Assembly (NCBI GenBank): GCA_018398765.1
Contig: JAHBMJ010000532.1
Span: forward strand, 25,001-45,000
DNA: 20,000 bases
Source of the DNA: Chromera velia
Taxonomy: Eukaryota; Sar; Chromeraceae
Direction: 5' to 3'
Below the pieces are notes generated by a model, which was given only the letters and a program-made list of their open reading frames with translations, made no database searches and had not been told where the DNA came from. Position 1 is the stretch's first letter. Each line of letters starts with the position of its first letter. Positions 8,404 through 17,108 of the stretch are shown in pieces. The position numbers were made by a program, and so were the translations under genes.

Positions 8404-8408
8404 ATAGC

Positions 8409-9449
8409 AGTATGAGAACAGGCGTAAACAACTATATTATAAAAAATTATGAACAATAATAGTTCTAAAATATTCTAAAGATAGCGAGACTGGGCCAGTA
8501 AGTTGTTTTATAATATTTTGCACCCACAGAAAAGAAATTTCACGATACATAATATGTTTTAATTATCACAATTAATGTAGATCGAACCATAGGCTGAATC
8601 AAACAGATACTAAATTTTTGGAACTTTGAGCTACACTCCAGTGAGCCTTGTAAAAAAGAAATATATGAAAGAAACTTTTTTTCTTTTTTTGTTTTCAACA
8701 AAAAATGTATAGAAAAAAAAAAGTGTGGACAAAAAAACATTTAAGAACCTAAGGATTTGATTCTTTTAAAAAAACTGAACCATTGATGAAATCTATTGAT
8801 GATTATTTTTGTGTATAACCCCATTTTTTAAAACATATTTTTTGAACTGGATAAAGAATGTAATGGCAGTAATGCATTATAATCGCATCTACTTAATTCT
8901 AATTCTAATATATTTTTACATACGTATACTTTGACACTGGTTTTTCTAGTGAGATTTTTGTGTAAAGTTCTGAGTCGGCATGAAAACTGCATGGTGATGA
9001 GAAGGTCCTCAGAAGGATGAGCTGAACTTCGCGCTACTGTGTCCTTCGATTTTGTCTGAGAAAGAGAAGAAGAATGAACATTCTTTTGTGATCTCGGCAG
9101 ATATGATTGTGAAGACGACGAGACGTGTAACCAGTTCAAAAGAGAATGAAAGGAAGAAAGGCAGGAAAGCACTGAGAAGAGGTACGCACAGACTACCACA
9201 TGTGCTTCTGTATGTAAAGGAATGCGGGGGGAAGATGTACTTTCGAGGTATAAAGGATAAAAAGAATATGAAAAGACAGAGATGCACGTTCTTTACCATT
9301 TGCGACAAAGATGGAAAAACAAACACATGCAAGGGGATCGGCAGCAGCTGGTGTTCTCAGGGCAGGCAGTCATGCTCGTCGGGTATAAGCAAACAGTGAC
9401 GGAGGAGAACATGCTGACAAACGTCAAGGAGTACATCCATACGATGATA
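8409..9449. other. AT-rich DNA, no confident gene
   Basis: 8409-8990 is strongly AT-rich with A and T runs (for example 8665-8735). A plus-strand frame with an ATG at 9103 runs 98 codons to 9399. It is basic and contains six cysteines (ECGGKMYF, RQRCTFFTICDKDG, CKGIGSSWC) but resembles no family I know. A second plus frame after 9282 (QLVFSGQAVMLVGYKQTVTE) overlaps it. Either could be an exon remnant; neither is supported enough to call. Confidence 0.4.
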
Positions 9450-9574
9450 TACACACACACACACACACATACATACACACACATACACACATACACATAC
9501 ATACACACAAACACACACATACACACATACACACACACATATACACACACACACACATACATACACACATGCCC

Positions 9575-9618
<44 letters not shown>

Positions 9619-9731
9619 TGACAGACAGACACACACACATACACACACACACATACACATACATACACACACATATACACATATGCACATATACACACAC
9701 ACACATACACACACACACACACACACATACA
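9450..9731. repeat. (CA)n with an (AG)n core
   Basis: CA repeats with TA/CATA interruptions at 9450-9570, AG repeats at about 9577-9615, then CA repeats again from 9628. Long open frames here translate to HTHT or VCVC and are artefacts of the dinucleotide. The block also forms the left part of the partial repeat unit described next. Confidence 0.95.
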
Positions 9732-9909
9732 TGCGCATGTACATACCATTCACATACAGAAACGCAAATGTGTAAAGATCATGCACAGCACATGCACATG
9801 TACAGAAAAGCAAGAAGAGATATTCATAGATATACGGAGAGAAAGAGTGAGCGAGCGAGCTGAAAAGAAAGGGAGGGAAAGATAGAGAAAAAGAGACAGA
9901 AGAAAAGAA

Positions 9910-9950
<41 letters not shown>
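9731..9950 (+). repeat. Tandem repeat segment, left copy (unit lacks its head)
   Basis: Aligns with 10281-10500 at a constant offset of 550 bp. Shared words include AACGCAAATGTGTA, CATGCACAGCACA, AGCAAGAAGAGATATTCATA and GCGAGCGAGCT, followed in both by a long GA tract. The unique head present at 9964-10230 is missing to the left of this copy. Confidence 0.85.
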
Positions 9951-9952
<2 letters not shown>

Positions 9953-9963
9953 TGAATAACATT

Positions 9964-10449
9964 TGTAAGTTTAGAGGGATATGCCTCAGTATTGATATTC
10001 CTCATTGGATGCTTTGTACTGCACCTGACAAATGCTATATAGCAAAAGAAGCATATGCGACAGATAGAGGTAAAGAGAGAGCCAAGGAGACAGAGAGAGG
10101 GAAAGAGCAACCAGAGCAACAGAAAGAGTTCATCACATACTGGTGCACACTATCGACTATTCAAAGGTGTATACAGCATGCGTGGGAGCTAGTTTTACAG
10201 GCTGATATATGCACGTGGGGGCAAACACACACACACATACACACACATGCGCGCGCGTGCACGCGAGCGTGCACACGCATGTACCGTTTACATACACAAT
10301 CAGTTACATAAACGCAAATGTGTACATATCATGCACAGCACACGCACATGCACAAAAAAGCAAGAAGAGATATTCATAGATATACAGAGAGAAAGAGTGT
10401 GCGAGCGAGCTAAAAAAAAAGGGAGGGAAAGATAGAGAGAAAGAGACAG

Positions 10450-10495
<46 letters not shown>

Positions 10496-10500
10496 AAGAG
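9964..10500 (+). repeat. Full unit of CA/GA-tailed repeat family (copy A)
   Basis: Order: unique head 9964-10220 (TGTAAGTTTAGAGGGATATG ... GCACGTGGGGGCAAACACAC), CA tract 10225-10250, a middle segment shared with 9731-9950, then a GA tract to 10490. The head is shared with copy B at 11765. The unit length (537 bp) is close to the 550-bp offset of the duplicated segment, so 9450-10500 looks like one and a half tandem units. No coding capacity or transposon signature is recognised. Confidence 0.8.
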
Positions 10501-10906
10501 AGAAAGAGAAAGCCAGAAAGAGACGAATGATACGTGCTAGGGTATATCACTTTAAAAAAAATATAATAAAATATAGTCTGTACCCCCCCCTAAACAAAGA
10601 TAGAGAAGATATATACTCTTAAAAGTGTGTTCAATGTGGTTCTAAGCCCAGTAGAAGCTTATACACAATATAAACTGGGTGATTGTTTGCTTTTATCATG
10701 AAGTTATAGAAGTTTAAAGTCATTTCACTACTATAGGTTCTAAAAAGACAAAAGCCTCGGTTCAGTAACTTTTTTCAAAACCTAAGAGAACCTTATAGAA
10801 CCTTACATAACTTTACTTCTACTGAGTTCTAATGCTTAAAAACGTTTTTTAACGTTTGAGTTTCTTATATAAACGATGGTTTTCTTTATCCACTTTATTT
10901 TTAAAG
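10501..10906. other. AT-rich DNA without a gene
   Basis: Rich in AGAACC, TTCTAA and CTTATAGAACC words (for example 10787-10830), which recur at 11690-11735 and near 3150. A short inverted repeat (AAACGTT...AACGTTT) lies near 10844. No reading frame of note. Confidence 0.5.
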
Positions 10907-11224
10907 CTAGTCTGAAAGCATATCCCGACTCTCCTCACCATGTCTCACAGCCGGACCCCCACTTTCCACACTATAAGTGGTTCCGTTTACTTTCAGCTCT
11001 ATCTGCACAACTCCTTCCTCCAGTTTGACTTCTCCTGGAAGAAGCTCTCTCAGCTTTTCATATTCTTCAAAGAAGGATCGCTCAGCTTGCTGCAATTCTT
11101 CCTTTTGAATTCGGAGTCCACCATCGATCGAAACTGCTGAATGAATCCAAAAAAAGATACCTGAAAGAGGGAGGTCGTCTGTCTGGCTTATGGTGGAGTT
11201 TTGAAGAGTCAGAGGAAGGAACAT
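10907..11224 (-). CDS. Coding-like exon, coiled coil leading to a possible BTB-type strand
   Basis: The 105-codon minus-strand frame turns coding-like after about residue 30. Residues 38-62 (RIQKEELQQAERSFFEEYEK) look like an amphipathic helix. Residues 64-86 (GEVKLEEGVVQIELKVNGTT) resemble the entry into a BTB/T1 tetramerisation domain, where V.LNVGGT.F is typical; here it reads ELKVNGTTY, so the match is weak. The first 29 residues look like intron. A tandem CAGCAG acceptor preceded by a T-rich stretch ends at 11134 on the minus strand, and two donor-like GTGAGA/GTGAGG sites lie at 10948 and 10938. The best reading is one internal exon of about 185 bp, or an exon-sized relic. No partner exon is identifiable nearby. 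Confidence 0.35.
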   Translation of the reverse strand: MFLPLTLQNSTISQTDDLPLSGIFFWIHSAVSIDGGLRIQKEELQQAERSFFEEYEKLRELLPGEVKLEEGVVQIELKVNGTTYSVESGGPAVRHGEESRDMLSD

Positions 11225-11764
11225 TGAGGACTCAGAATCATCTCTATCGTTTTAAACGAAAGTCCAGGCGGCGTTGCGGCTCTAGGCTGCGGCTGCTATT
11301 CACAGTTCAGGCAATAAGGGAGGGGGATGGGAAGGGGGTGACGGCTAGGGCACAAAGAAGGACAAAAACACTGATTGTCTCATCAGTTTGCGAGCGTTCC
11401 TGCTCGGTTTGATCATATTTCTATTGAGAAAAGGCCAGTTTAAGGTGGTTTCAGCAGGTTTTGGCAGGTTCTGGGGAAAAGGTTTTCAGAAACGGATAGT
11501 TCAGGAACTTTTCTGATGATTGAGGTTTTTGTTATGCATGCCGTGTTTTCTTAGAACTTTAGGTGGCGAAACGTCTATAATCTACTATAACCTACCATAA
11601 TCTGACTATAAACATTCAAAACCATGTTTTTTAAGCTTTGAAAAAGTTGTTTAATCATTTTGACTCTTAGGAACTTGATTTTATTTATGAAAAATAGTGT
11701 TTTTAGTCTAGAACTTTACTAGAACTTTTATATAACCACAAGCAATGACACACCCTAGGACACG
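11225..11764. other. No gene recognised
   Basis: Contains TAGAACTTTACTAGAACTTT-like words (about 11708-11730) related to those at 10787-10830. Near 11441-11475 there are repeated CAGGTTTTGG/CAGGTTCTGG words. The composition resembles 10540-10900, so the exon-like piece at 10907-11224 is embedded in one AT-rich stretch bounded by two copies of the CA/GA-tailed repeat. Confidence 0.5.
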
Positions 11765-12092
11765 TGTAAGTCCAGGGGGTTATGCCTCAGTGTTGATGTT
11801 CCTCATTGGATGTTTTGTACTGCAGCTGACGAATGCAATGTAACAAAAGAAGTATGTCCAACAGACAGAGGCAAAAAGAGGGCCGAGAAGACAGCAAGAT
11901 ACTGACGCATACTATCGACTATTCAAAGGTGTATACGGCGCGTGTGGGAGCTAGTTTCACAGGCTGACATATGCACGTGGGGGCAAACACACATACACAC
12001 ACACACACACACACACATACACACACAGACACACACACACATACACAGACACACACACACATACACACACACACACACACACACATATATAC

Positions 12093-12149
<57 letters not shown>
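11765..12149 (+). repeat. CA/GA-tailed repeat family (copy B)
   Basis: The head at 11765-11990 matches 9964-10230: both have ATGCCTCAGT.TTGAT.TTCC, TCATTGGATG.TTTGTACTGC, ACTATCGACTATTCAAAGGT and ATGCACGTGGGGGCAAACAC. It continues straight into (CA)n to 12124 and (GA)n to 12149, so the middle segment of copy A is absent here. Most substitutions against copy A in the well-aligned parts are transitions. Confidence 0.8.
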
Positions 12150-12198
12150 CGCCCCTGCTCTGATACATCCTGATTTGGTGAAAAGAAGTGAAACAGGG

Positions 12199-12549
12199 AT
12201 GGAGACGGAGAGACGTCGGATGATCGAACGAAAGAATGTTAAGAAGAACTGCAAGTTTCCGGCGGCAACTTTCCGCAGTAGGTGGGGGCCTCGTTTGTTC
12301 AAAATAAAATGCCTTGGTGAAAGAAGTAGATGTTTTAGAGAACTGAGTAGCGTTCTCTTATGCCAAACTTGCAGCCAAAGTGACTGTCGGAGGTGCCGAA
12401 GTAGACTCCTGCTTGTAAACGGTTCTTGCAAGCCGTATAGCGCGGGCCCACCAAAGACCCTGGCACTGAGTGAGTCGGTCGGGCCCACTACCACGTCTGG
12501 ACAAATGGGAAAAAAAGTGCGGACAAAATGTGCTCATTATATTAATTGA
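12199..12549 (+). CDS. Possible Cys/Arg-rich short protein, unrecognised
   Basis: A 116-codon frame starts at an ATG (METERRRMIERKNVKKNCKF...) just beyond the GA tract. It is highly basic; the middle reads CLGERSRCFRELSSVLLCQT, then CSQSDCRRCRSRLLLVNGSC, with cysteines spaced as in a small zinc-binding module, although no named zinc-finger pattern fits. The frame runs open leftwards through the CA tract, which inflates its apparent length. There is no splice or promoter evidence, and the last codons overlap an inverted repeat at 12515-12610. It could be a fragment of a larger gene or chance. Confidence 0.2.
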   Translation: METERRRMIERKNVKKNCKFPAATFRSRWGPRLFKIKCLGERSRCFRELSSVLLCQTCSQSDCRRCRSRLLLVNGSCKPYSAGPPKTLALSESVGPTTTSGQMGKKVRTKCAHYIN

Positions 12550-12610
12550 GGGGATATATATATATATCTCCTGTGCTTGCACATTCATGGGATGGTGGTT
12601 GTCCGCACTT
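12515..12610. other. 12-bp perfect inverted repeat around an AT-rich centre
   Basis: AAGTGCGGACAA (12515-12526) is exactly the inverse complement of TTGTCCGCACTT (12599-12610). The 72-bp centre is AT-rich, with (TA)n at 12555-12566. It could be a tiny inverted-repeat transposon or a transcribed hairpin. A near-identical word, AAGTGTGGACAA, lies at 8721-8732, also next to A runs. Confidence 0.45.
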
Positions 12611-13532
12611 GCAGCATATCAAGGCTCGTCAAGGTTAGAGGCCACTCAAAAAAGCGAAAACGGCCCTGACAGGGGAGGTCCAAGAGAGTTGCATTGGTAG
12701 CGCTCAGCGAAACGACGTCCTGCATGAGTATATGCACTAGTGAGTAAGGTTAGTGTGAGTACTTCCCCTTGCGGTCAGTTTCTGAAATCATCTGTCATAC
12801 CCGGGAAGGATGGGTGTGTGTAGAGTCGCTTGGTAGCAACGACCTCCTTTTCTGATGCAGTACATCAATCGATTTTGTCTTTTGAACACAGATGTCCCTC
12901 GTTTTATATATAACCCTTGTAACTTGTAGGTGCTTCCGTGAGCAGATAGGGGGTAAGGGGGAGCTCAGGACCCAACTACGCAGAAAAAGGTCTAAAACCT
13001 TTTTATGCTTGCATCTTCCACAACCCGCCGAGATCGTTTGACCTTGGCCGGGACTCGGTCGAGTGCCCTGCAGAAGCGTGCATGTATACATGAACCCTGT
13101 TAGGTCAATGAGTGCATGTACTGGCATGTGGTAGTTCGACTTTCTCCTTTCCTTTCAGCTTCTGCACAATCGCCTGTGGCTTCTTCTTGTGGGGCTTCCG
13201 GACATGTCAAGAGAGGGGACGGGTGTGCCTCTTGATTTTGCTTCGAACACAGAGAGCCCTTGTTTGGTTTTTTGCTTCTGCATGTGTGCAGCCAAATTGA
13301 ATGTCCTGAAGGAAGAGGTCTGCTGGGATTCAATACGGAGTTTCTAATTGAAACCATCACACTCAACCTCCGGGACGTGTTGCCAGAAAGGACCTTGTTC
13401 GGAGGGAACTTGTTACTCTGAGAGAGATTCTTGCTATCCGTTCCGTTTTCACTTGTCCTCACTCAATGCTCCATCAAAGTGACTGGGAAAGAAGGCAAGT
13501 CAAAAGAGAAACAACCTGAAAGGTTCATGACC
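12611..13532. other. No confident gene; possible exon relic
   Basis: A plus-strand frame at 13236-13418 reads as plausible protein (CSQIECPEGRGLLGFNTEFL, then IETITLNLRDVLPERTLFGG) between stops. A strong acceptor-like TTTTTTGCTTCTGCATGTGT then GCAG ends at 13293; after it a different frame reads KLNVLKEEVCWDSIRSF before a stop. Neither matches a family I know and the minus strand is also open, so no gene is called. Confidence 0.35.
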
Positions 13533-13671
13533 ATACACACACACACACACACACACACATACACAGACACACACACACACATACACACACACACATACAC
13601 ACACACACACACATGTACACACACACACACACATACACATATATACATGCATATACATGCACACACACATG

Positions 13672-13705
<34 letters not shown>

Positions 13706-13820
13706 TATATATACACACACTTACTTACATACACAGACACACACACATGCACACATATATACACACGCACACATACATACACACGCACACACACATGCAC
13801 GCACCCATACACGCACACAC
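13533..13820. repeat. (CA)n block with TA and CATG interruptions
   Basis: About 290 bp of CA repeats with embedded ATATAT and TGCA words. All long frames here on both strands are dinucleotide artefacts. Directly to the right (13829-13860) a small GC hairpin is visible, with GGGACC and GGGTCC arms around CCCTTCTGAAGGG. Confidence 0.95.
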
Positions 13821-13860
13821 TTCATGTTGGAGGGACCGGCCCTTCTGAAGGGTCCCCACA

Positions 13861-14677
13861 AACCCTTTCCATGTGAGGGGTCCGTCGGGCACAAAGCCCA
13901 ACAGGGTTTTGGACGGAGTGGGACAACCGAACGTGCAAAAGGCGGTTCATCTCAGAACAGAGGCAACTCTATTCCTTGACGTTCACCCGCTATCACTATT
14001 AGCTGTGTATGTCGCCTCCTCATGGTCGTCTGACAAGTGCTCTCTCTCTCTCATAAGCCTACATGATTGATCGAGAAGGATGGATAAGAATATTGGGAGG
14101 TCGAAAAAAGAATCTAAAAGAGCTGAAGTAACCGAAAGAAAAACACACACACATAGAGTGATCACTGGGTTTTGTACAGGTAGAGATTCGTGGTAAAAAG
14201 CTGCATATATTTCCAAATACACAAAGGGCTTGCGGGGAAAATGAATATTATGAGAAGTCAGGTAGCTTCTCCGAGTCAGACCGGAGAGTTGGGCTGGGGT
14301 CTTGGGGAGGTTCCACCCTTTAATGTTCATGCAGGCAGAGAGAAGGCCCAACACCCCTGCAGCACAAGACGGAGAGCGCCGTGCCTTGCCTTCTGCGACC
14401 TGCTACGCAGCACGGATTGACTCCAAGATACAAAGTGAGCCAGCCGATCGACCAAAAACCTGAAAGCACGCTGACAGGCATACGCGCAGAAGAGCTGCTA
14501 GTGACGTGTTTAGCATAACGGAAGCTAGGTTGACTTGCAAGGGTTCGGTGAGAGAAAGAATGGAGCGACCCACAAACAGTTAGACTCTGTATTGCTGTCT
14601 CTCAAAATGAAAAGCGCTGCAGTTGCCTGTACCGTGCGAACATTTTTTTTTCTTATATGGTGTTCAATGACATCTGT
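13861..14677. other. No gene recognised
   Basis: Several frames of 60-120 codons overlap on both strands without a recognisable motif. The plus frame from 13828 (MLEGPALLKGPHKPFPCEGS...) ends at 13979 and shows no family signature. Nothing RNA-like was seen. Confidence 0.45.
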
Positions 14678-15275
14678 TTTGCTGTCTGTCTGTCTGTTTG
14701 TCTTTCTGTCTGTCTTTCTATCTGTGTATAAGTGTGTCCGTCTGTCTGTATGCCTGTGCAAGAAAAAGACCTCAAAAAGGTGCTGTCTGAGAAGCTGTCG
14801 GAGTTGGCCAAGAGCGGATGAGCGCACATTTCTCTGTATAGAGGGGGGCAGAGGGATAGACAGACGCGTACAAAGAGCGAGACAGAGTCCGTCCGTCTAT
14901 CTGTCTCCTTCTGTCCGTCTGTCCGTCTGTGTCCATCTTTTCATCGGTCTGTCTGTCCGTCTGTCTGTCCATCCGACTGTTTATCTGTCTGTCAGCCTGT
15001 CTACCTGTAGGTCTGTGTGTCTCTCTGTCTATCTGTCCGTCCGCCTGGCTGCCCGTCTCTGTGTCTCTCCGCCTAGCGCCGCCTCGCTCTCTGTGTATAA
15101 CGGTTCATCTGTCTGTCTGTTTGTCTGTCTGTCTGTCCGTCTGTCTGTCTGTCTGTCCGTCTGTCTGCCCGTCTCTGTGTCTTTCCGCCTAGCGCTGCCT
15201 AGCTCTCTGTCTGTAACGGCTCATCTGTTTGTCTGTCTGTCTGTCTGTCTGTACGTCTATTTGTTTTTCTGTCTA
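14678..15275. repeat. (CTGT)n/(CCGT)n block with a 116-bp tandem duplication
   Basis: Tetranucleotide tracts at 14678-14755 and 14893-15275 flank a non-repetitive piece at 14757-14890. Within the second tract a more complex unit with GCCCGTCTCTGTGTCT.TCCG and CCTAGCGC.GCCT recurs at a 116-bp offset (15051 and 15167), differing mainly by C/T. The middle piece includes a helix-like reading (KDLKKVLSEKLSELAKSG, ending in TGA at 14819-14821) after a pyrimidine tract, which could be a short exon but is unsupported. Confidence 0.85.
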
Positions 15276-15514
15276 CCTGCACGTGAATAGAGAAAGGGGG
15301 AGAAGACATATCATTGATGGTTTTGCTAGTTGGACAAACTTGGGTTTGTTTGCCTTACTTTTCGCCTATATGCATTTTTACATTTATTTATAACAATGAT
15401 TTAGAAGTAAAGAAAAGAGATAATGGTATTGCAGGCGGGTGATCCAGAGAAGAAAACAGCTAAGAAAAACATAGTACGATATTGCTCGTCTAATGAATAG
15501 GGTACCTGTTGCAG

Positions 15515-15865
15515 GGTATCAAGGGAAAGCAACACCCGAAGAGATGGGATTTCATTGTTGCCTATTATAAGGAGCACGGCAGAGCCAGGTTGAAGGCACT
15601 GATCAACTTGGTCTACCTAGCAGGGCTCGTAAGCAGGAGGGCCGGCCAAGAGGGAGGGGATCCAAGAGAAGGGTGGGAACTGCTCTTCGAAAGACTCCCT
15701 GACGGCTGGGCTCCCTTGCCTCCCTCTGCCTGGCTGCATGAGCCCCAAGCAGTCAAAACAAAGGAAGAGGATGGGGAAGACACTATAGAGTCCCTCCTGG
15801 CACAAGCTTCTAGGGCAAGTCGAGGAGGGCCTGCAAGTGGCGTACGATCGGCAGACCCATGGTAG
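15515..15865 (+). CDS. Terminal-exon-like reading frame, hypothetical protein
   Basis: There is no ATG at the 5' end; the frame starts after TACCTGTTGCAG, a good 3' splice site, giving GIKGKQHPKRWDFIVAYYKE, HGRARLKALINLVYLAGLVS and so on. The first 50 residues are basic with a hydrophobic helix (LKALINLVYLAGLV). Residues 50-85 are Trp/Pro-rich (GWELLFERLPDGWAPLPPSA), then an acidic helix (KTKEEDGEDTIESLLAQASR). I do not recognise the family. The frame stops at TAG (15863-15865), yet the same frame stays open and keeps an acidic/basic charged composition to a second TAG at 16010-16012. The upstream exon is not identifiable within the CTGT block. It converges on the coiled-coil gene on the opposite strand, with about 1.8 kb between the two ends. 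Confidence 0.45.
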   Translation, partial: GIKGKQHPKRWDFIVAYYKEHGRARLKALINLVYLAGLVSRRAGQEGGDPREGWELLFERLPDGWAPLPPSAWLHEPQAVKTKEEDGEDTIESLLAQASRASRGGPASGVRSADPW

Positions 15866-16012
15866 AAGGAAAGCCTCAGGGTGAAGAAGGAAGAGGACTC
15901 CGATGCCCCCAGGCCTGCAGGTACCAGTCGAGAGCAAAGCATATCCCGAGGGGCCGAGAGAGACATGGATAGATACAAAAAATCCGCAGACATATTGGTG
16001 GAGGACGTCTAG
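15866..16012 (+). pseudogene. In-frame continuation beyond the TAG
   Basis: Same phase as the preceding frame: KESLRVKKEEDSDAPRPAGT, SREQSISRGAERDMDRYKKS, ADILVEDV, then TAG. The charged, low-hydrophobicity composition matches the end of the preceding frame. Either this is a 3' extension lost to a nonsense change, or the TAG is removed by splicing. A GT...AG interval of 18 nt (15862-15879) spans it and keeps the frame, but that would be an extremely short intron. Confidence 0.35.
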
Positions 16013-16344
16013 CCCGGTCTAGCCCCCCCGATCTTACTAGTCCTGCAGCAAGTTTTGCTTGAAATCAGCTTTCTCTCTTTCTGGAGGGGTCTTTGTTTGT
16101 TTAAACTGAGATTGCTGAGAACAAAGAGAGCCGGTAAGAGAAAAGAAAAAGGAAATAAAAACAAAGTGTAATAATAATGTTAAGCAATTAATCGATTTGT
16201 TTATATAATTATTTCTGTACACGCATGGACTAGCGTATGGAGAACTTTTTGTCTTTCAGTGTGCCTAAATTAAGATTTTTGAAGATCGATCATTTCCATA
16301 TGTGCATGTGCACTATTTCTAAATGCCTATGATGATGCACATGA

Positions 16345-16397
16345 TTCAATGATTGATTGATTGATTGCTAGATTGATTGCTGACTTGATTGATTGCA
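16345..16397. repeat. (TTGA)n microsatellite
   Basis: Imperfect ATTGATTG repeats interrupted by CTAG and CTGACT. Confidence 0.85.
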
Positions 16398-16409
16398 TAT
16401 GCATATCTA

Positions 16410-16460
16410 GACTATAAAAAAAGCCTGAGGTTGGCGCCTAGGTTGGCGCTATAAAAAGCT
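16410..16460 (+). promoter_or_regulatory. Duplicated TATA-like block
   Basis: CTATAAAAA occurs at 16412-16420 and again at 16449-16457. Between them AGGTTGGCGC occurs twice at a 12-bp period. Two TATA-like words beside a GC-rich repeat look promoter-like, but no gene start follows on either strand, so the regulatory reading is speculative. Confidence 0.2.
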
Positions 16461-17088
16461 AGTCGGTAAGATGAAAAGTTAGGCGGAGAGAGCTAAGCTA
16501 GCTGCCCGCCTTAAACGGCGCTTTCTTCTATCTCCTCTCTCTTTTTTCTTTTTCCTTTATATTCTTTTTATTTTTCCCCTTATACTAAGACCCATGCTAT
16601 CATTAGTACGCCGACTAGTACTCTGATGATTACGGTCTTAAATACTTCATGGCTTAATTGTATATAGCCGTGGTTCGTCGTCATATTCCACGAAAAAAAC
16701 CTTTATCGACTATAATACCCCCAAATTTTTTATGTCTGCTCTGGACCTCTGGTTTCCTTCTTATTTACAAAGTATCACATTTTCAAAACTTGCAGTGTTA
16801 CTCGCTATGGCCATGAGTGAAAAGAAAAGAGAAACGTAGAAAGCTGGTGTTTACTGATGTTTATCTCCATACTATAGTATCCATATTATTATTATTAAAT
16901 ATTATTGCGAGCACCAATGCACCATTATTAATCATTGAGAAAATTAACATTAAATTACGTTAAAAGATTCCTAGAAACATTCCAATTCAATTTGATATAT
17001 CATAAGTTTAATTTTTTAAAGTGTTATTTACTGTATGAACACTGGCATAGTGTGTATTTAATTGGATCAGTTACTTTTAATTTAATAA

Positions 17089-17108
17089 AGATTAATCTAG
17101 ATTAATCT
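17089..17108. repeat. 20-bp perfect palindrome
   Basis: AGATTAATCTAGATTAATCT is identical to its own reverse complement and is also two tandem copies of the 10-bp palindrome AGATTAATCT. It is in AT-rich DNA with no gene attached. Confidence 0.9.

Noticed and set aside
9282-9863. Long HTHT or VCVC frames on both strands
   Set aside because: Dinucleotide repeats stay open in several frames; there is no protein-like composition.
13236-13418. Plus-strand frame with protein-like sequence
   Set aside because: Only 61 codons, no recognised family, and a competing frame and splice reading exist; recorded only in the gap entry.
14535-15290. 251-codon frame with SVCLSVCLSV repeats
   Set aside because: Translation of CTGT repeats; not a real protein.
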